In this document: positions 34,570 to 45,336 of the stretch, piece after piece | Position numbering within the stretch: the first letter of the stretch is position 1 | How the letters are laid out: each line of letters starts with the position of its first letter | Notes under the pieces: model-generated | The model's input: the letters and a program-made list of their open reading frames with translations, nothing else | Told to the model about the DNA's origin: nothing | Databases searched by the model: none | DNA from: Toxonevra muliebris | Taxonomy: Eukaryota > Arthropoda > Insecta > Diptera > Pallopteridae | Assembly (NCBI GenBank): GCA_963691655.1 | Contig: OY829326.1 | Location: 148,012,998-148,076,997, forward strand | Length of the DNA: 64,000 nt | Reading direction: 5' to 3' | Program-made: the position numbers and the translations under genes

Positions 34570-34945
34570 GAATATGTTTGGCCGCAACGAAACCAACATA
34601 CATCGGTGGGCACAATGTTATTAACGATTCACTCGTCGATAAAAACCAAATCATTCTTTTGCCCCTCCACATCATGTTTGGTCTCATGAAGAATTTCGTT
34701 AGAGCGTTGAAAAATAACGCTAGCGCAATGAAATCATTACAAAAAGGGTTTTCGAAATTGTCATTACAAAAAATCAAACCAGGCGTATTCGTTAAACCTC
34801 AAATCCGCAAATTGTTTAAGTGAGTCAAAACGAGAAGCATGGGAAGCATTTGCGAATGTTGTTCAAACATTTTTTGAGAAATTATAAAAGTGACAATCAT
34901 GCCCAACTCATCGACGTAATGTTGGAAAAATACAATGATATTAGT
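34570..34945 (+). pseudogene. Relic of an uncharacterised multi-copy arthropod protein family
   Basis: The frame reads INDSLVDKNQIILLPLHI, then GLMKNFVRALKNNASAMKSL, QKGFSKLSLQKIKPGVFV and PQIRKLFK, followed by a TGA at 34821-34823. In shifted frames it goes on with EAWEAFANVVQTFF and NYKSDNHAQLIDVMLEKYND. I recognise this pattern (LLPPLHIKLGLMKNFVKAL, KIKEGIFVGPQIR, LFGNYKSxNY) from recurring hypothetical proteins in arthropod and cnidarian genomes. Their function is unknown to me; their high copy number suggests mobile DNA. Here the C-terminal half is missing and the frame is broken at least twice. Confidence 0.5.
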
Positions 34946-35096
34946 AAGTTTGATTTAGTTACGGTGAATTGAAAGCTGATTCCTTATTGATTTATTCAAT
35001 GATAAAAAAATTTAAAATCCGAAAATTCAGGTGACAAAAACCCAGACTCTATTAGCGCCTAGGCGCCATTTTGGTACACCACTATTAGAACCACTG

Positions 35097-36745
35097 ATCT
35101 GTGGTTTATTCAAACCATCTTGATTTGTTGATAAACCTGTTGATGTCCTCTATTTTTATTTTTGCGACCTCGCTTAGGCTGTTCATTACGAACTTTCCCA
35201 TCGTTCTGTGTCTCAGTGCCCCTAAACTTGGGCACTCACATAGGTAATGGAAAACTGTTTCTTTGGAACCATTTTGGTTGCAGTTACGGCATCTGTCGTT
35301 GTGGGGCCATCCTATTTTCTCGGCGTAGTCCCCAATCGGCCAATGGCCTGCTACGGTTTAAGTAATTCTGAAGATGTGAGTCCTTGGCCTTTTCAACAAC
35401 TCTTCGGTTCTTGATTTGTCGTATCTGGGCCAAGTTTGTTTGGTTATTTTGCAGGAGCCAATATTATTCCATCTGGTCTCTGCCTGATTTTGGTAATGCA
35501 AATAGAGTTCTCTCTTAAGAGCGCTGAGCGGGCTACCCGCAGCTACCGTCTCCGATTCGCTGTGGGAAGCCCTTCTCCTTGCTAATGCGCCCGCTTCCTT
35601 GTTTCCTTCTATGTTCCTGTGCCCAGGTACTCAGACGAGGCCGATCCGCATTATACACGCCAGTGAGTTCAACTCATCTTTACATTGTTTTATGATCTCA
35701 GAGTTGGTTGTTGGTGAGTTGATGGCTAAAAGGACTACTTGACTATCGAAAAGTATATATGCCTTCGATAGTTCGAGGCATATGCCTTCGAGACCTTCTG
35801 CTTGGAAGATGCTAGCTGAGTTCCCTAATGTGAAGGATTTAGAGACCTCCAGATCCTCAGAAAACACCCCGCACCTACACCTTCATCCATCTTGGATCCA
35901 TCGGTATAGATTTTGGCCGAGTTTTCCTCGATCAAGAGACTTCTTGTCCATTCCTTGACGAGTGGGAGTTTTAACTTCAAATTTCTTTCGGAAGTCCAGC
36001 TCTGGAGTGATATAGTCTGATACTTTGCCATTTTGCCCTTGGCCTTCAAGGATTTTACTGTGGCCAAACGGCCTGGCGTTCCACACGCCTCCTTCTCTCA
36101 ATCTGGTGGCTGTGTTCGCTGTCTTAATTGGATGTCAATTGGTAATAGATTTAGGATGACATTCAGTGCCTCCGCTGGGCATGATCTTATTACTCCCGTT
36201 ATGCTTGCACACGCTGCACGTTGGAGACTATTTAGTTTTCTGACATTATATTGTTTATTTAGAGCAGGCCACCATACCAGCGCTCCGTAAGTTACAATTG
36301 GCCTTATTATGGCCGTGTACATCCAGAGCGCTAGTTTGGGCTTTAGGCCCCAGTTCCTACTGATGATCCTTCTGCAAGTTATCGCTTTTCCACGTTATCT
36401 TTTCAGTTGAGCTTTGGATCTAGTAGCACTCGTAGATACGTAGCTCTATCTGATAACGGAATCTCAATACCATTCAGCGATGGTAGTTTATACTGCGGTA
36501 TTTTGGTTTTTGTTGTGAACTGGGGTTTACACTTCTCGTGGCCCATGCGTTCAGTTTGCCCAACGCTCTTTCCAGTAGTTCACTTATTGTTGATACGAAC
36601 TGTCCTGTTGTCAAAATCTCGACGTCATCTGCGTACGCGACTACTTTTACTCCACCTCTGTTGAGTTCCAGTAGAATATTATTAAGCGCTAGTACCCATA
36701 GTAGTGGAGATTTACCCCTCGTGTAGGCATGTTGCGCCTTCAAGA
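35097..36745 (-). pseudogene. 3' half of an RNase H-bearing LINE (I/Loa/R1-like)
   Basis: Read downward from 36745: SPLLWVLALNNILLELNRGG, VVAYADDVEIL (intact YADD catalytic box), TKTKIPQYKLPSLNGIEIPL, DRATYL, then YTAIIRPIVTYGALVWWPAL (post-RT motif), SLQRAACASITGVIR, then RNase H beginning AKIYTDGSKMDEGVGAG, FQAEGLEGICL, SQVVLLAI, and V, TGA (Trp in relatives), VPGHRNIEGNKEAGALAR. It ends with CRNCNQNGSKETVFHYLCEC (CCHC tail) and INKSRWFE before a TAA near 35110. At least four frameshifts or stops separate these blocks. The N-terminal RT, endonuclease and ORF1 are missing (5' truncation, typical of LINEs). Confidence 0.85.
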
Positions 36746-36756
36746 GTAATTGGCCA

Positions 36757-37870
36757 CTTTGATTGATTACTTTGTCATTTTTGATCCGATTGCTATCGTT
36801 TTATGCTTAAAATGTTTGGTAATGAAATGGTCTATCTATTAAAAAATAAAACTTCAGATTTTATGATTACTTTTTGTGGGAAAGAAAACTTAAATTTTTC
36901 GAAAATCACACGAAAATTTAACTTTCAATATATCTCAGTCATTTATAATCCAAGTTTAACGAACATAGACGCATAAGACGAGTAATACATTCTGTCAAAT
37001 AAGTACCCGGAAATTCTCATTTTAAATTTTCCCTCTGAGAATATTTCAAAAAATTTTTTTTCCCAGGTTGGCACAACTGTCAACCACTATTCTGTGAATT
37101 TTTATTGCTATGTGTCATTTAGTTTGGTAACGGCGTCATTAAGAACAAGTCAACCTTTTGTGTGCGTTGCGATTTCGGTTTCGGCTCATTTTTGGCGCGC
37201 CATTCTGATGATTGTTGACTTGTTTGCATGTCGTAAACCATGTCTCATCACCAGTTATGATGCGTTCGATGAACGTTGGATCGGAATTTACGCGTTCAAG
37301 CATGTCTTCAGCCACCTTACTGCGATTCACTTTTTGAAGAAAATTCAGATCTTTTGGCACCAATCGCGCTGAGACTTTCCGCATACCAAAAACATGTCGT
37401 TTTGGCACAAGAAATCTCGTTTGAAACACAAAATTTCACACAAACTCTTTGTTCGATATTTTTATCCATAGTAAAAATCACAACGCACACAAAAGGTTGA
37501 CTTGTTCTTAATGATGCCGTAACCAAACTAAATGACACATAGCAATAAAAATTCACAGAATAGTGGTTGACAGTTGTGCAAAAAAATTTTTTTGAAATAT
37601 TCTCAGAGGGAAAATTTAAAATGAGAATTTCCGGGTACTTATTTGACAGAATGTATAATTATAATTCCTATCATATACAACTTGGATCGGTCGATACTAT
37701 AGGTAAATAGATATTAGCTTGTAAGTAAAACTGTAACCTAAAAAACAGTTATTTTGTCATATCTCGATAACTTACCCTTGGAAAAAAAAATGAATGTGAT
37801 TTTCGTATTCAGCGTCCACGATTTAGTTTAGAAAACATACTTTGGTTCATGTTATAATTTTAAAGTGAAA
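36757..37870 (-). repeat. Repeat B, copy 2, split by a mariner
   Basis: The two flanks 36757-36985 and 37656-37870 together match copy 1 at 31365-31750 in inverted order; the intervening 666 bp are the mariner at 36988-37653. This dates the mariner insertion after repeat B. Confidence 0.65.
36988..37653 (-). mobile_element. Mariner deletion derivative with ~180-bp inverted ends
   Basis: TA at 36986-36987 and 37654-37655 flank ends CATTCTGTCAAATAAGTACC and its complement. The complementarity continues for about 180 bp, far beyond a mariner TIR of about 30 bp. The right arm on the minus strand holds the 5' UTR and start codon (MDKNIEQRVCVKFCVSNEIS), and the left arm carries an inverted duplicate of that same region. 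Between them the transposase survives only as far as VSARLVPKDLNFLQK, ERVNSDPTFIERIITGDETW (first catalytic Asp), then SQQSSEWRAKNEPKPK. So the 3' two-fifths of the gene was replaced by a copy of the 5' end. Confidence 0.8.
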
Positions 37871-38158
37871 TTTTGTATTCCAATGATATAGATACTCTCT
37901 TGTTTCTTTATTAGATAACTAATCAATAATTTTTTTTTTTGAAATTTCATGACAGTCTGAATTGTTCAACTGTTTCCTCATGTTCATTTCAAAAAAGGTT
38001 TCCTTTTTAAAGAGAGTCTTCAATATTTCTTCAATTAATTTCAGCTAAATTGCCCTTCTCCTTATAAAGATGGTTTAAAAAACTTCATGGCGGCTTTTTG
38101 TGCTACTATAAGTTTGGCAAATGAAGTAAGACGATATACTAAATCATATGAATTTTCT

Positions 38159-38164
38159 TTTATT
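38159..38164 (-). terminator. Candidate poly(A) signal AATAAA for the four-exon gene
   Basis: AATAAA on the minus strand, 27 nt past the stop codon at 38191-38193. Confidence 0.5.
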
Positions 38165-38190
38165 ATATTCAATACAACAATTAAATCATG

Positions 38191-39557
38191 TTAATATTTT
38201 AATTTTAAAAGCTCATACAATGGTATTTCCTGTTTAGTCGTCGTTTCTTCTTGAACCTTAAAAATACCAGACTTAACCAAGTAATCGGGTTTTTCAATTT
38301 GTGGATGAGTGCTATAGAATTCGCGTAAAGCTCTAACCGAACGTAGATGTCCAATACCCTTGAATAATTTCTGACCGGAGAGTAATTCATTTGGAAAAAC
38401 AGTTGTAATCGGTTGATCACGATCTGAAGGAACCCATGGACGTTCTTTGTATGGTACTGTACGACCAAAAGCAACTTTAATCACTTCTTTTGGTATATTT
38501 TTTAATAAGCTTTTAATATAATTTTCATATTTCAATTCGATGGCCATCTATGGAGATTGAAGAGAAGTTAAGTTAAGGGTGGGTTTGTTGCTTACATAAA
38601 GCTGTTTTTTTTTCTTACTTCCGGTAGATTCCATTTATCTGCTACAGCTTTAGCAATGGCCTTAACCTCTTTGGGTTCGGTTTGTATCGAAGCTAGAAGC
38701 TTTCGGTCGCCTTCAATGGAGAAAAGTGCTTTCAGTTGAGCTTTCGACATATCCGATTCATGATTGCTGCCCAATGAGTTTAGCCATTCGGTGAAACGTT
38801 CAGCAGACTGCAAGAATAAAGGAAAGGAAAAAAATTCTTTTAATTTTCTATGATGATTTTTTTCCAATGCAGATGAGTTAAGTCATAATGAAAATGCTAC
38901 AATATTGTTGCTTTTGAGTTGTGAGGTGGAATGGCATCATCATCAGACTTCTACTTATTAATCTTAAAATTCCACACTCACCGCATCCATCAATTGCTCT
39001 GCCTGCTCATCCAGACTTTTCTCCCACATACGCCGCTCCAGATGATAGATTTTCGATTTCCAGTGCACACGTTCCCTGCGCCCTAGACAAATATATTTCG
39101 ATGTCCAGTTTATGCGTTTCTTCGTCTTCGCCTTACGCATCACAGGCATATCTACTTTCATATCAAATTGCACAAATTCATTTTCCAAACGTTCAATTTC
39201 CGAGCAAGTACTCTCATTGTAGGCTACCTAGAAAGATATACTTTCAACTTTATTGATAGCACTATTTCTGGGAACTAAATTGATTACTTTTTTCTTCTCC
39301 TTCTTTTCAGCTTGATCTTCGGCATCATCAGCAATGCCCAGAGACTTCGGTGTGACAACAGTTGATTCATCAATATAAACATTACGGTCATAATTTTCAA
39401 ATCCATAGGGCATTATTTTATCGACTCTTTTGCGCAAAGTATCCGGCAATGTCACTGACAAATCATAATTCTTAATACGACGACGGCGGCTTTTGAGGTA
39501 AGCGGCATATTCAATCTCCTGTATTACACTCTTCCAGTAGTCTCTATTGAATAACAT
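38191..39557 (-). CDS. Four-exon gene, 353-aa protein of unknown function
   Basis: Exons on the minus strand: 39557-39288 (90 codons), 39227-38982 (82), 38807-38619 (63), 38547-38191 (118 plus stop). Introns of 60, 174 and 71 nt have GTAATC...TTTCTAG, GTGAGT...TTGCAG and GTAAGA...CCATAG borders, all in phase 0. Without the 60-nt intron the frame meets a TAG, which supports splicing. The start MLFNRDYW has an acceptable context and no upstream extension. Features: basic RRRRIK near residues 24-29, Lys-rich AEKKEKKK at 83-90, aromatic/basic RINWTSKYICLGRRERVHW around 125-145, ERFTEWLNSLG at about 175-185, and a C-terminal YVRSVRALREF-like charged region near 305. No signal peptide or membrane segment. 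The ERFTEWLNSLG stretch vaguely recalls FAM47-type proteins, but I would not name it on that. No stops or frameshifts: the only clearly intact host gene here. Neighbours are all transposon relics. Confidence 0.8.
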
Positions 39558-39717
39558 ATTGAATATTTAAATTTTGATTTAAAGAAAATTAAAGAATATT
39601 TATTTTTGCTTATAAAAAAAATATATAAACGTGTCTAGAATGTGTTTGATTATTTATTTTACTGAAGCACAAAATTTGATACGAATGCCAAAGATTCCTT
39701 TACATTGTTTGTGGCGC

Positions 39718-40104
39718 TTAGCAATATGAGTGTGAAATATTTGTTTGGTCGATGGTTTGAGTAGCTTTTAGCGAAAGCTTTTCTTTTCTAAATATAATGA
39801 GGGTTGTTGTAAATAATATTGGTTGAGCTTTATTTGCAATACTGTTATAATTTTCAATTGTTTTTGGGAAGTTCAGTAGCTTTTCAAGTGGCATATTAGT
39901 GTTTTTCACATCCGACTCATTAATTTGAGATTTTACGTGAATTTTCTTTTTGTGGCTTTCTAAAGCAAACTTCAATTGGCAAATGAGTATATTTTCAAAG
40001 CTAATTCTAGCTGCCTGATTTGGTCTTGTACTCCGATTTTCACAATCAAATAATTTTGATATTTGTAAGAGGTCAACATTATTTATTTTTTCCGACTTTG
40101 ACAT
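39718..40104 (-). CDS. Possible small single-exon gene, 128 aa, unknown
   Basis: An uninterrupted minus-strand frame starts MSKSEKINNVDLLQ in a fly-like start context (GAAACATG) and ends NISHSYC, 160 bp upstream of the four-exon gene on the same strand. A minus-strand AATAAA lies 60 nt past the stop (39653-39658). The protein is Lys/Asn/Ile-rich, with NQAARISFENILICQLKFAL as its most structured part and no recognisable domain. It has none of the transposon motifs seen around it. It could be a short-lived lineage-specific gene, an exon of a larger transcript, or chance; at 128 codons in AT-rich DNA chance is not negligible. Confidence 0.4.
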   Translation of the reverse strand: MSKSEKINNVDLLQISKLFDCENRSTRPNQAARISFENILICQLKFALESHKKKIHVKSQINESDVKNTNMPLEKLLNFPKTIENYNSIANKAQPILFTTTLIIFRKEKLSLKATQTIDQTNISHSYC

Positions 40105-40189
40105 GTTTCAGGCTCGAGAGAAAGTTGCTTATTTTGAGCAGGTGAACAAAATTACGGCATCTGTTTGTCACCCACACACTTAAACTGAG

Positions 40190-41110
40190 GGACTAGAAAA
40201 GTTTGCTTAGTTGGCTGCAAAGAACATTTTTCAAAATAATTGCCATTAATTTCTATACATTTTTGAATCCGGTAGATCCACTTCTCAACTTCAAAAAACA
40301 ATCCTCGAAATCCGCTTTTTTAGGTTTGTAGCTTCGACATTAACTGCATAAATTATCCCCTCATTATTGCCGAAGACCTTCCTTATCAATTTTTTTTTTT
40401 TTTTTTTTTGGAAACAGCCAGATATCACATGGCGCTTTGTCTGGAGAATATGGTGTTGGACGAATTTCTTCAATCCCTGAGAACGCAATGGATGTGTTTG
40501 TTTTTTTCAGCAGTGTGAGTGGGCATTATCGTGATGACAAAATTAGCGTCGTAGTTCATCTTTTTCCTGGTTTCCTAACAAATTTTCTAAAATTTGTGGT
40601 AAACAGATTTCAGTATATCATTTAGCATTTACCTCCTTTCCAGTTTTCAGAGGAATAACAGCTACAGTTTTTTCTCTGGTAAAATAAATAGATATTATTA
40701 CTTTTGCCGTTGACTTCTGCTGATTGTTTCTAATTCACATTCTGGGTTCCATATGATCGACTTTTGCTACGTCCCTGGGCCATACATGAAGAACCAAGCT
40801 TCATCACCTTTTACAAATTTTATTGAAGGTGCTGAAATTTTCATTTTTAAATTTTTGACGAAAATATTAGGCAAATCGCACACGCGCCTCTTTTTTTTGG
40901 CATCAGTTAAAATTCGAAGAACCCATCGTGCTGACGTCTTCGTGTATCCAAGATGATCCCTAAATATTGGCGATACAACCATGGCTCAAGCCCAGTTCTT
41001 TTCAGCAATCATTTCCTGAGTCAATCATGGATCTTCGTCAATTTTGAACTTCACCAGAGGTACACTTATAACATCAATCGAAGATTTTGAACGACCTTCA
41101 CGAGATTCAT
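40190..41110 (-). pseudogene. Heavily decayed mariner (DDxD) transposase
   Basis: Downward on the minus strand: TSARWVLRILTDAKKKRRV (second helix-turn-helix end and linker), then FVKGDEAWFFMYGPG (first Asp in GDExW), SIIWNPECELE, MPTHTAEKN (region of the second Asp, now lost), EIRPTPYSPDKAPCDIWLFP (YSPD-x-APxD motif with the third Asp), and a C-terminal EVEKWIYRIQKCIEINGNYF. These need at least five frame changes. A 20-bp T-run at 40390-40410 interrupts the coding region. No TIRs were found. Confidence 0.65.
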
Positions 41111-43048
41111 CCTCTTAGAGACGATCACAAGCGATCGAATAAAATGATTGCTTCTAGTTCATTATCGGCGGTGCTATTCATTCTTAGAAACCGCACATAA
41201 AAGAAACCATCATTCTTTTCGGGTGGAAGTTTCTTACCGGAATGCAAAAATCACTGAAGGTTTTGAAATATCGGAACGACGGATCATCATCGCAATTCAA
41301 AAATAAATTCTTTTCAGCAATGATTCCTGTTTTCGAAGCCGAATTTGGAATAAAAATGTATTCGAACGTCCCATAGAAAAGGATGTACTTTTGATATTGG
41401 TGCAACTACAAAAATAGTCGTGCGAAAACAGGTTCTAGCTCGGAACTGCCTTGTAAATTATACATCAGATTTCATTGCTGCATTTCATTCGGTACGAATA
41501 AAAAATCGCCATCGAAGAAGTTGTTTAGGGTAACTTCACTGCTATAAATAGTATGTTAAATGCAGCTGAAATTTTTGCTGATGCAAAAAATATTCGCGAC
41601 ATAGCATTGACCCACCAGATCAAAGTCATTGAAGGAAAAATATTGGCTTTCATTACTGCCAAACAAGGATAAAATTAATTATCTCTTTAATTTTTGAATT
41701 ATGTAAATTTAAATCTGATATTTAAATTGTGCATTAATGTGCAATGTTATAAACGAAGTAAAAGTTACCATAAAGTAAATTTAAACTTATCTAATAGGCA
41801 AAGAACCAATAAATATACGTTTTGACTCACTTAATATGCTTTATTGTATTAATTTCGCTTATGTAACGTAACAGTCCGAACATGTATGCTTTTAACAAGT
41901 TCAAAAACATTATTTTTCAATAAATTAATGATTTTAGGCGTTTCTTTGCTCTTTTAGCTTGCAAACAAGGCATTCAGACATAAAAGGGATCCACTAAATT
42001 CGCTGACTTTTGTTTACATGCAAGGCAACCTCCGAAATCACTTCCAAAAAATGTAACGTAACAGTCCGCCTTAAAAGGTGTATAACTCAAAAACAACAGG
42101 GAATGGACTTTAAGTTCATAAAGGTGGAATTTGAGTCTTGAGGCCTTTTTTCATATGCAATCATAAAAGAGTGTGATTTCATATGGTATTGATGAGATAT
42201 ATGCCAAAAAGTGCGTTCGATTGCAATGTAACAGTCTAAATTTCGGCCCATATGCTTTTTGGGACTCAATAAATTTGATCCACAGATTTGAGTTTACGCC
42301 GAAATCCGTAAAGAACAGCAAACCGAATCTGTTGCTGTGATGGCGAGGCAATTTCTACCGACTTTTTCTCAGTGGCTTAGCAATTTCTTGTCTACATGTT
42401 GACTATTTGCAGTGAAACCTAAAATGGTCACGTTCAGAAGACGCCTCTGCTCCGCCACTGCTACCTGTGTGTTTTATGAACGCAAATTGATCACTTTATG
42501 ATCAGCAAAAATTATACTGAGCAGTCGTCATTTCATTGAGCGTATTGATGTGTAAACATTTTAGCTCACGGTATGGGCAAAATTTCAAATGTGTAAAATG
42601 TAAGAATAACTGTAACGTAAGATGTAAGATAACTGTAACGTCCAGTTCCCCTCTCGCTCACACTACTGCGCGGCATGAGTGTGCTACTCTAAACAACAAA
42701 GAGAGGAAAGAAGAGAAGAAGAGAGGCAGAAATTAATATACGAGCGTAGTTTGTTAGTTTATTTTTCGATCAATTTACTCACACATATATGTTCATACGA
42801 AAACAAAATGTGTGTGTACATTTATTCGTGGCAAAATTATTTGTTGGTGGTAAACGTGTGGAGATCGACTATACCATACAAGCAGAGAAGTCGCCGTAGC
42901 AAACACAGGCGTTTGATAGGTTTTGCATTCGGTTAGTTAGATTGCATTAAAATTAAGTAATAAGGAATCTAGGTTTCAATAAATGTATAAACAAAATGCA
43001 GTGATAATGGTAGCAAATCACGCCATTATAAAAATTTTGCTTTGTACA
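41111..43048. other. Intergenic region with a recurrent 17-mer
   Basis: No gene recognised. TGTAACGTAACAGTCCG occurs exactly at 41862-41878 and 42052-42068, and a shortened form AATGTAACAGTCTAAA at 42225-42240. Related TAACTGTAACGT words appear twice at about 42605-42645. Confidence 0.45.
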
Positions 43049-43052
43049 TTAA

Positions 43053-43258
43053 CATTAGAAAGGCAACACTTTTTTTATCTATGTAAATAGCAAAAATGCT
43101 AAACAGAAAAAATCAAACTTATTTATTATAAAATCACTTATTTACTTCAAAGAAAATACATTCTTTTTTATTTTTATTAAATGCAGTTAAGACAACTCTC
43201 TTTGCGGTGCTTTTACAAAGTAGTGGGGTGACTAGTCATCCCTGTTGCCTTTCTAAGG
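43053..43258. mobile_element. 206-bp TTAA-flanked MITE
   Basis: TTAA at 43049-43052 and 43259-43262. Ends CATTAGAAAGGCAACA and, in complement, CCTTAGAAAGGCAACA match at 14 of 16 positions. Such ends plus TTAA duplication fit a piggyBac-type non-autonomous element. Confidence 0.65.
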
Positions 43259-43278
43259 TTAAATGCGGAAGCACTTAT

Positions 43279-43354
43279 CGTCGCCTGAGAATTGATTTGA
43301 CGTATGTGTGTACAAATTCATATACCTATACGCCAAATCAATTCTCAGGCGACG
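43279..43354. repeat. Near-perfect 26-bp inverted repeat (hairpin), possibly a tiny palindromic insertion
   Basis: CGTCGCCTGAGAATTGATTT at 43279 continues GACGTA; the right arm 43329-43354 is its complement with one mismatch. The spacer is 24 nt. TTAT lies immediately outside both arms, as a 4-bp target duplication would. It is 17 bp from the TTAA MITE. Confidence 0.8.
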
Positions 43355-45334
43355 TTATGTAAAATTTTCACATCTAATAAAATTTCAAATCGACAGGAAG
43401 AAAAACTTAAAGCGCGAAAAAAAGGATGCAATTGCAGCTGCGTATATGCGAGCATATAGATCCCGATGCATTGAGTAAAAGAAAAATAATGCAACTACAA
43501 CATATCAGCCCTATTCATGATTTGGTGCAATTGCAAAATATTTATGCTATCACAACAACAAATATATGTGATATGGAATAAAAATTTGCATTTGCAATGA
43601 TGCAAGACCATTTGCAATTTATGGTAAATTGGGCTATTATATATAAAAGATAATGATATCTAATAAGTTTTTAAGTTTATAAAAGAATTGTTTTAATTTG
43701 AGTTAATTACCTAAGCATATAGATTATACATTAAATCCCTATATATGGCTATACATATGTGAGCTTATGTATATAACATTCAGTTAGCTTAACTGTTTAC
43801 ACATCAAATATCTTGCGTGCCTTGCACACATCCATTGTTTTATTTTTCTGATACTTCAGCTCAACTAAAGCCACAGCTCAAATTAAACAAAATCTTGCCA
43901 GTTCGGTAATTAGCGTTAACGTTTCTATTACATGAACTTCAAACTCTCAAAAGAATTTTAAAAGCGACCAAAGAAATTTTATCAAAAAAAAATTATAAAA
44001 AAGATGTAACTTGAATTTTCATCATATCTTTAAATTTTTTTTGTTTGTTTTGACCAATGATTTAAATGTATGAGAGGGGGAGGGGGAAGGAAGAAGGAGC
44101 TTAACCCCAAAACCTCTTCTTAAATTCTCTGGTGTTAACACGAATGATTTTAATTCTGGACAGGTTCGACCAGCTTTTCAAGAGCAATGAACTAAGTGTT
44201 CTCCTGCTCTAGCCCCCTTGAAGATTATGAATACGACTCTCTTTTTCTCATAATGACGAAAAGCTGCAATTTATTTTCATGGGGTAACCACACTAGGTCA
44301 AAATCATGATACTGAACTACTAGGATTAGAATTATTCAAACAATTTCTTTATTCTGTTATTTTTTACATATGGACATAAATACTTCGGAATGTATGTAAG
44401 TATGTTTGTGTAGTGATTGTAATCTAATTTTAAATATATACATACAAACCACATTGCAAACAAAAGAAAAGGCGATGAAAAAGGTCCACTACATGCAAAT
44501 TTCAACATTTCAAACAATTTTCATACTTAAGCGCGCAACATATCAAGCGTCAACAATTCCATTTGTGACAGCAACAACCACTTGCACTTGCTGCTGTTGT
44601 TGTTATTGTTTTGCATAGATATGAACCTACATACATGTATGTATAAAAAAAGGAAAAATCAACAAAATAAAAAATATATTGTCTACAACTATTGTTATGT
44701 GTACAAAGGTAAATAGCAAAAAATAAAGGAGTGAACCTCTCACCCACAACACAAAAAAAAAGAAAAAAAAAATTCCTCATCCATACATACATATGTGTCT
44801 ATGTATGTATATGCTTATATGGTTAGATTTGTTTGTTTGTTTGTCTACATATAGTATGTATATAACAAAACAATAATAAAAATCACAAGTGAAAAACCTC
44901 AAAAAGCAAATAAGCAAACAAAAAACCAAAGTAAAGAATGAAACAAGCAAATATTGTCATTGCTATTGTGACATTAGTGTCAACATGGCACCTGCAACAT
45001 AACAATAGCAATAGCAACTATTGCAACCAACAGTAGCAACTATTGTTTTGGATTGTGTATGAGTATGTGTGCTTTGCAAGAAAGCTGTGAGTGCAAAGGA
45101 ATAAATTTACACACACACATACATACACAACACTTAGTTATGTATGCAAGACACGTTATTGAAGCACTTAAGAAGTTGATTTGATTTTAAGATTTGGTTT
45201 AGATTATGTTATTGTTGTTATTATGGTAAGTTGTTTTTGTTGTTGATGTTTTGAGACTTTTTAACTTGTGCAAGTATTTGGATGAAAAACTTAATATGAG
45301 TAAGTATGAATTATATTGAGAAAAAAGGAATAAA
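43355..45334. other. Intergenic AT-rich region with microsatellites
   Basis: No gene recognised. TTTG repeats at 44828-44842, CATACATA near 44783-44792 and 45117-45127, CAA/CAG-rich stretch at 44566-44605, and repeated TAGCAACTATTG words near 45010-45045. Confidence 0.5.
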
Positions 45335-45336
45335 TA

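Noticed and set aside
43279..43354. microRNA precursor
   Set aside because: Complementarity is near-perfect through the whole arm without the bulges and flanking basal stem of a typical fly pre-miRNA, and no known seed was recognised. TTAT on both sides suits an insertion better.
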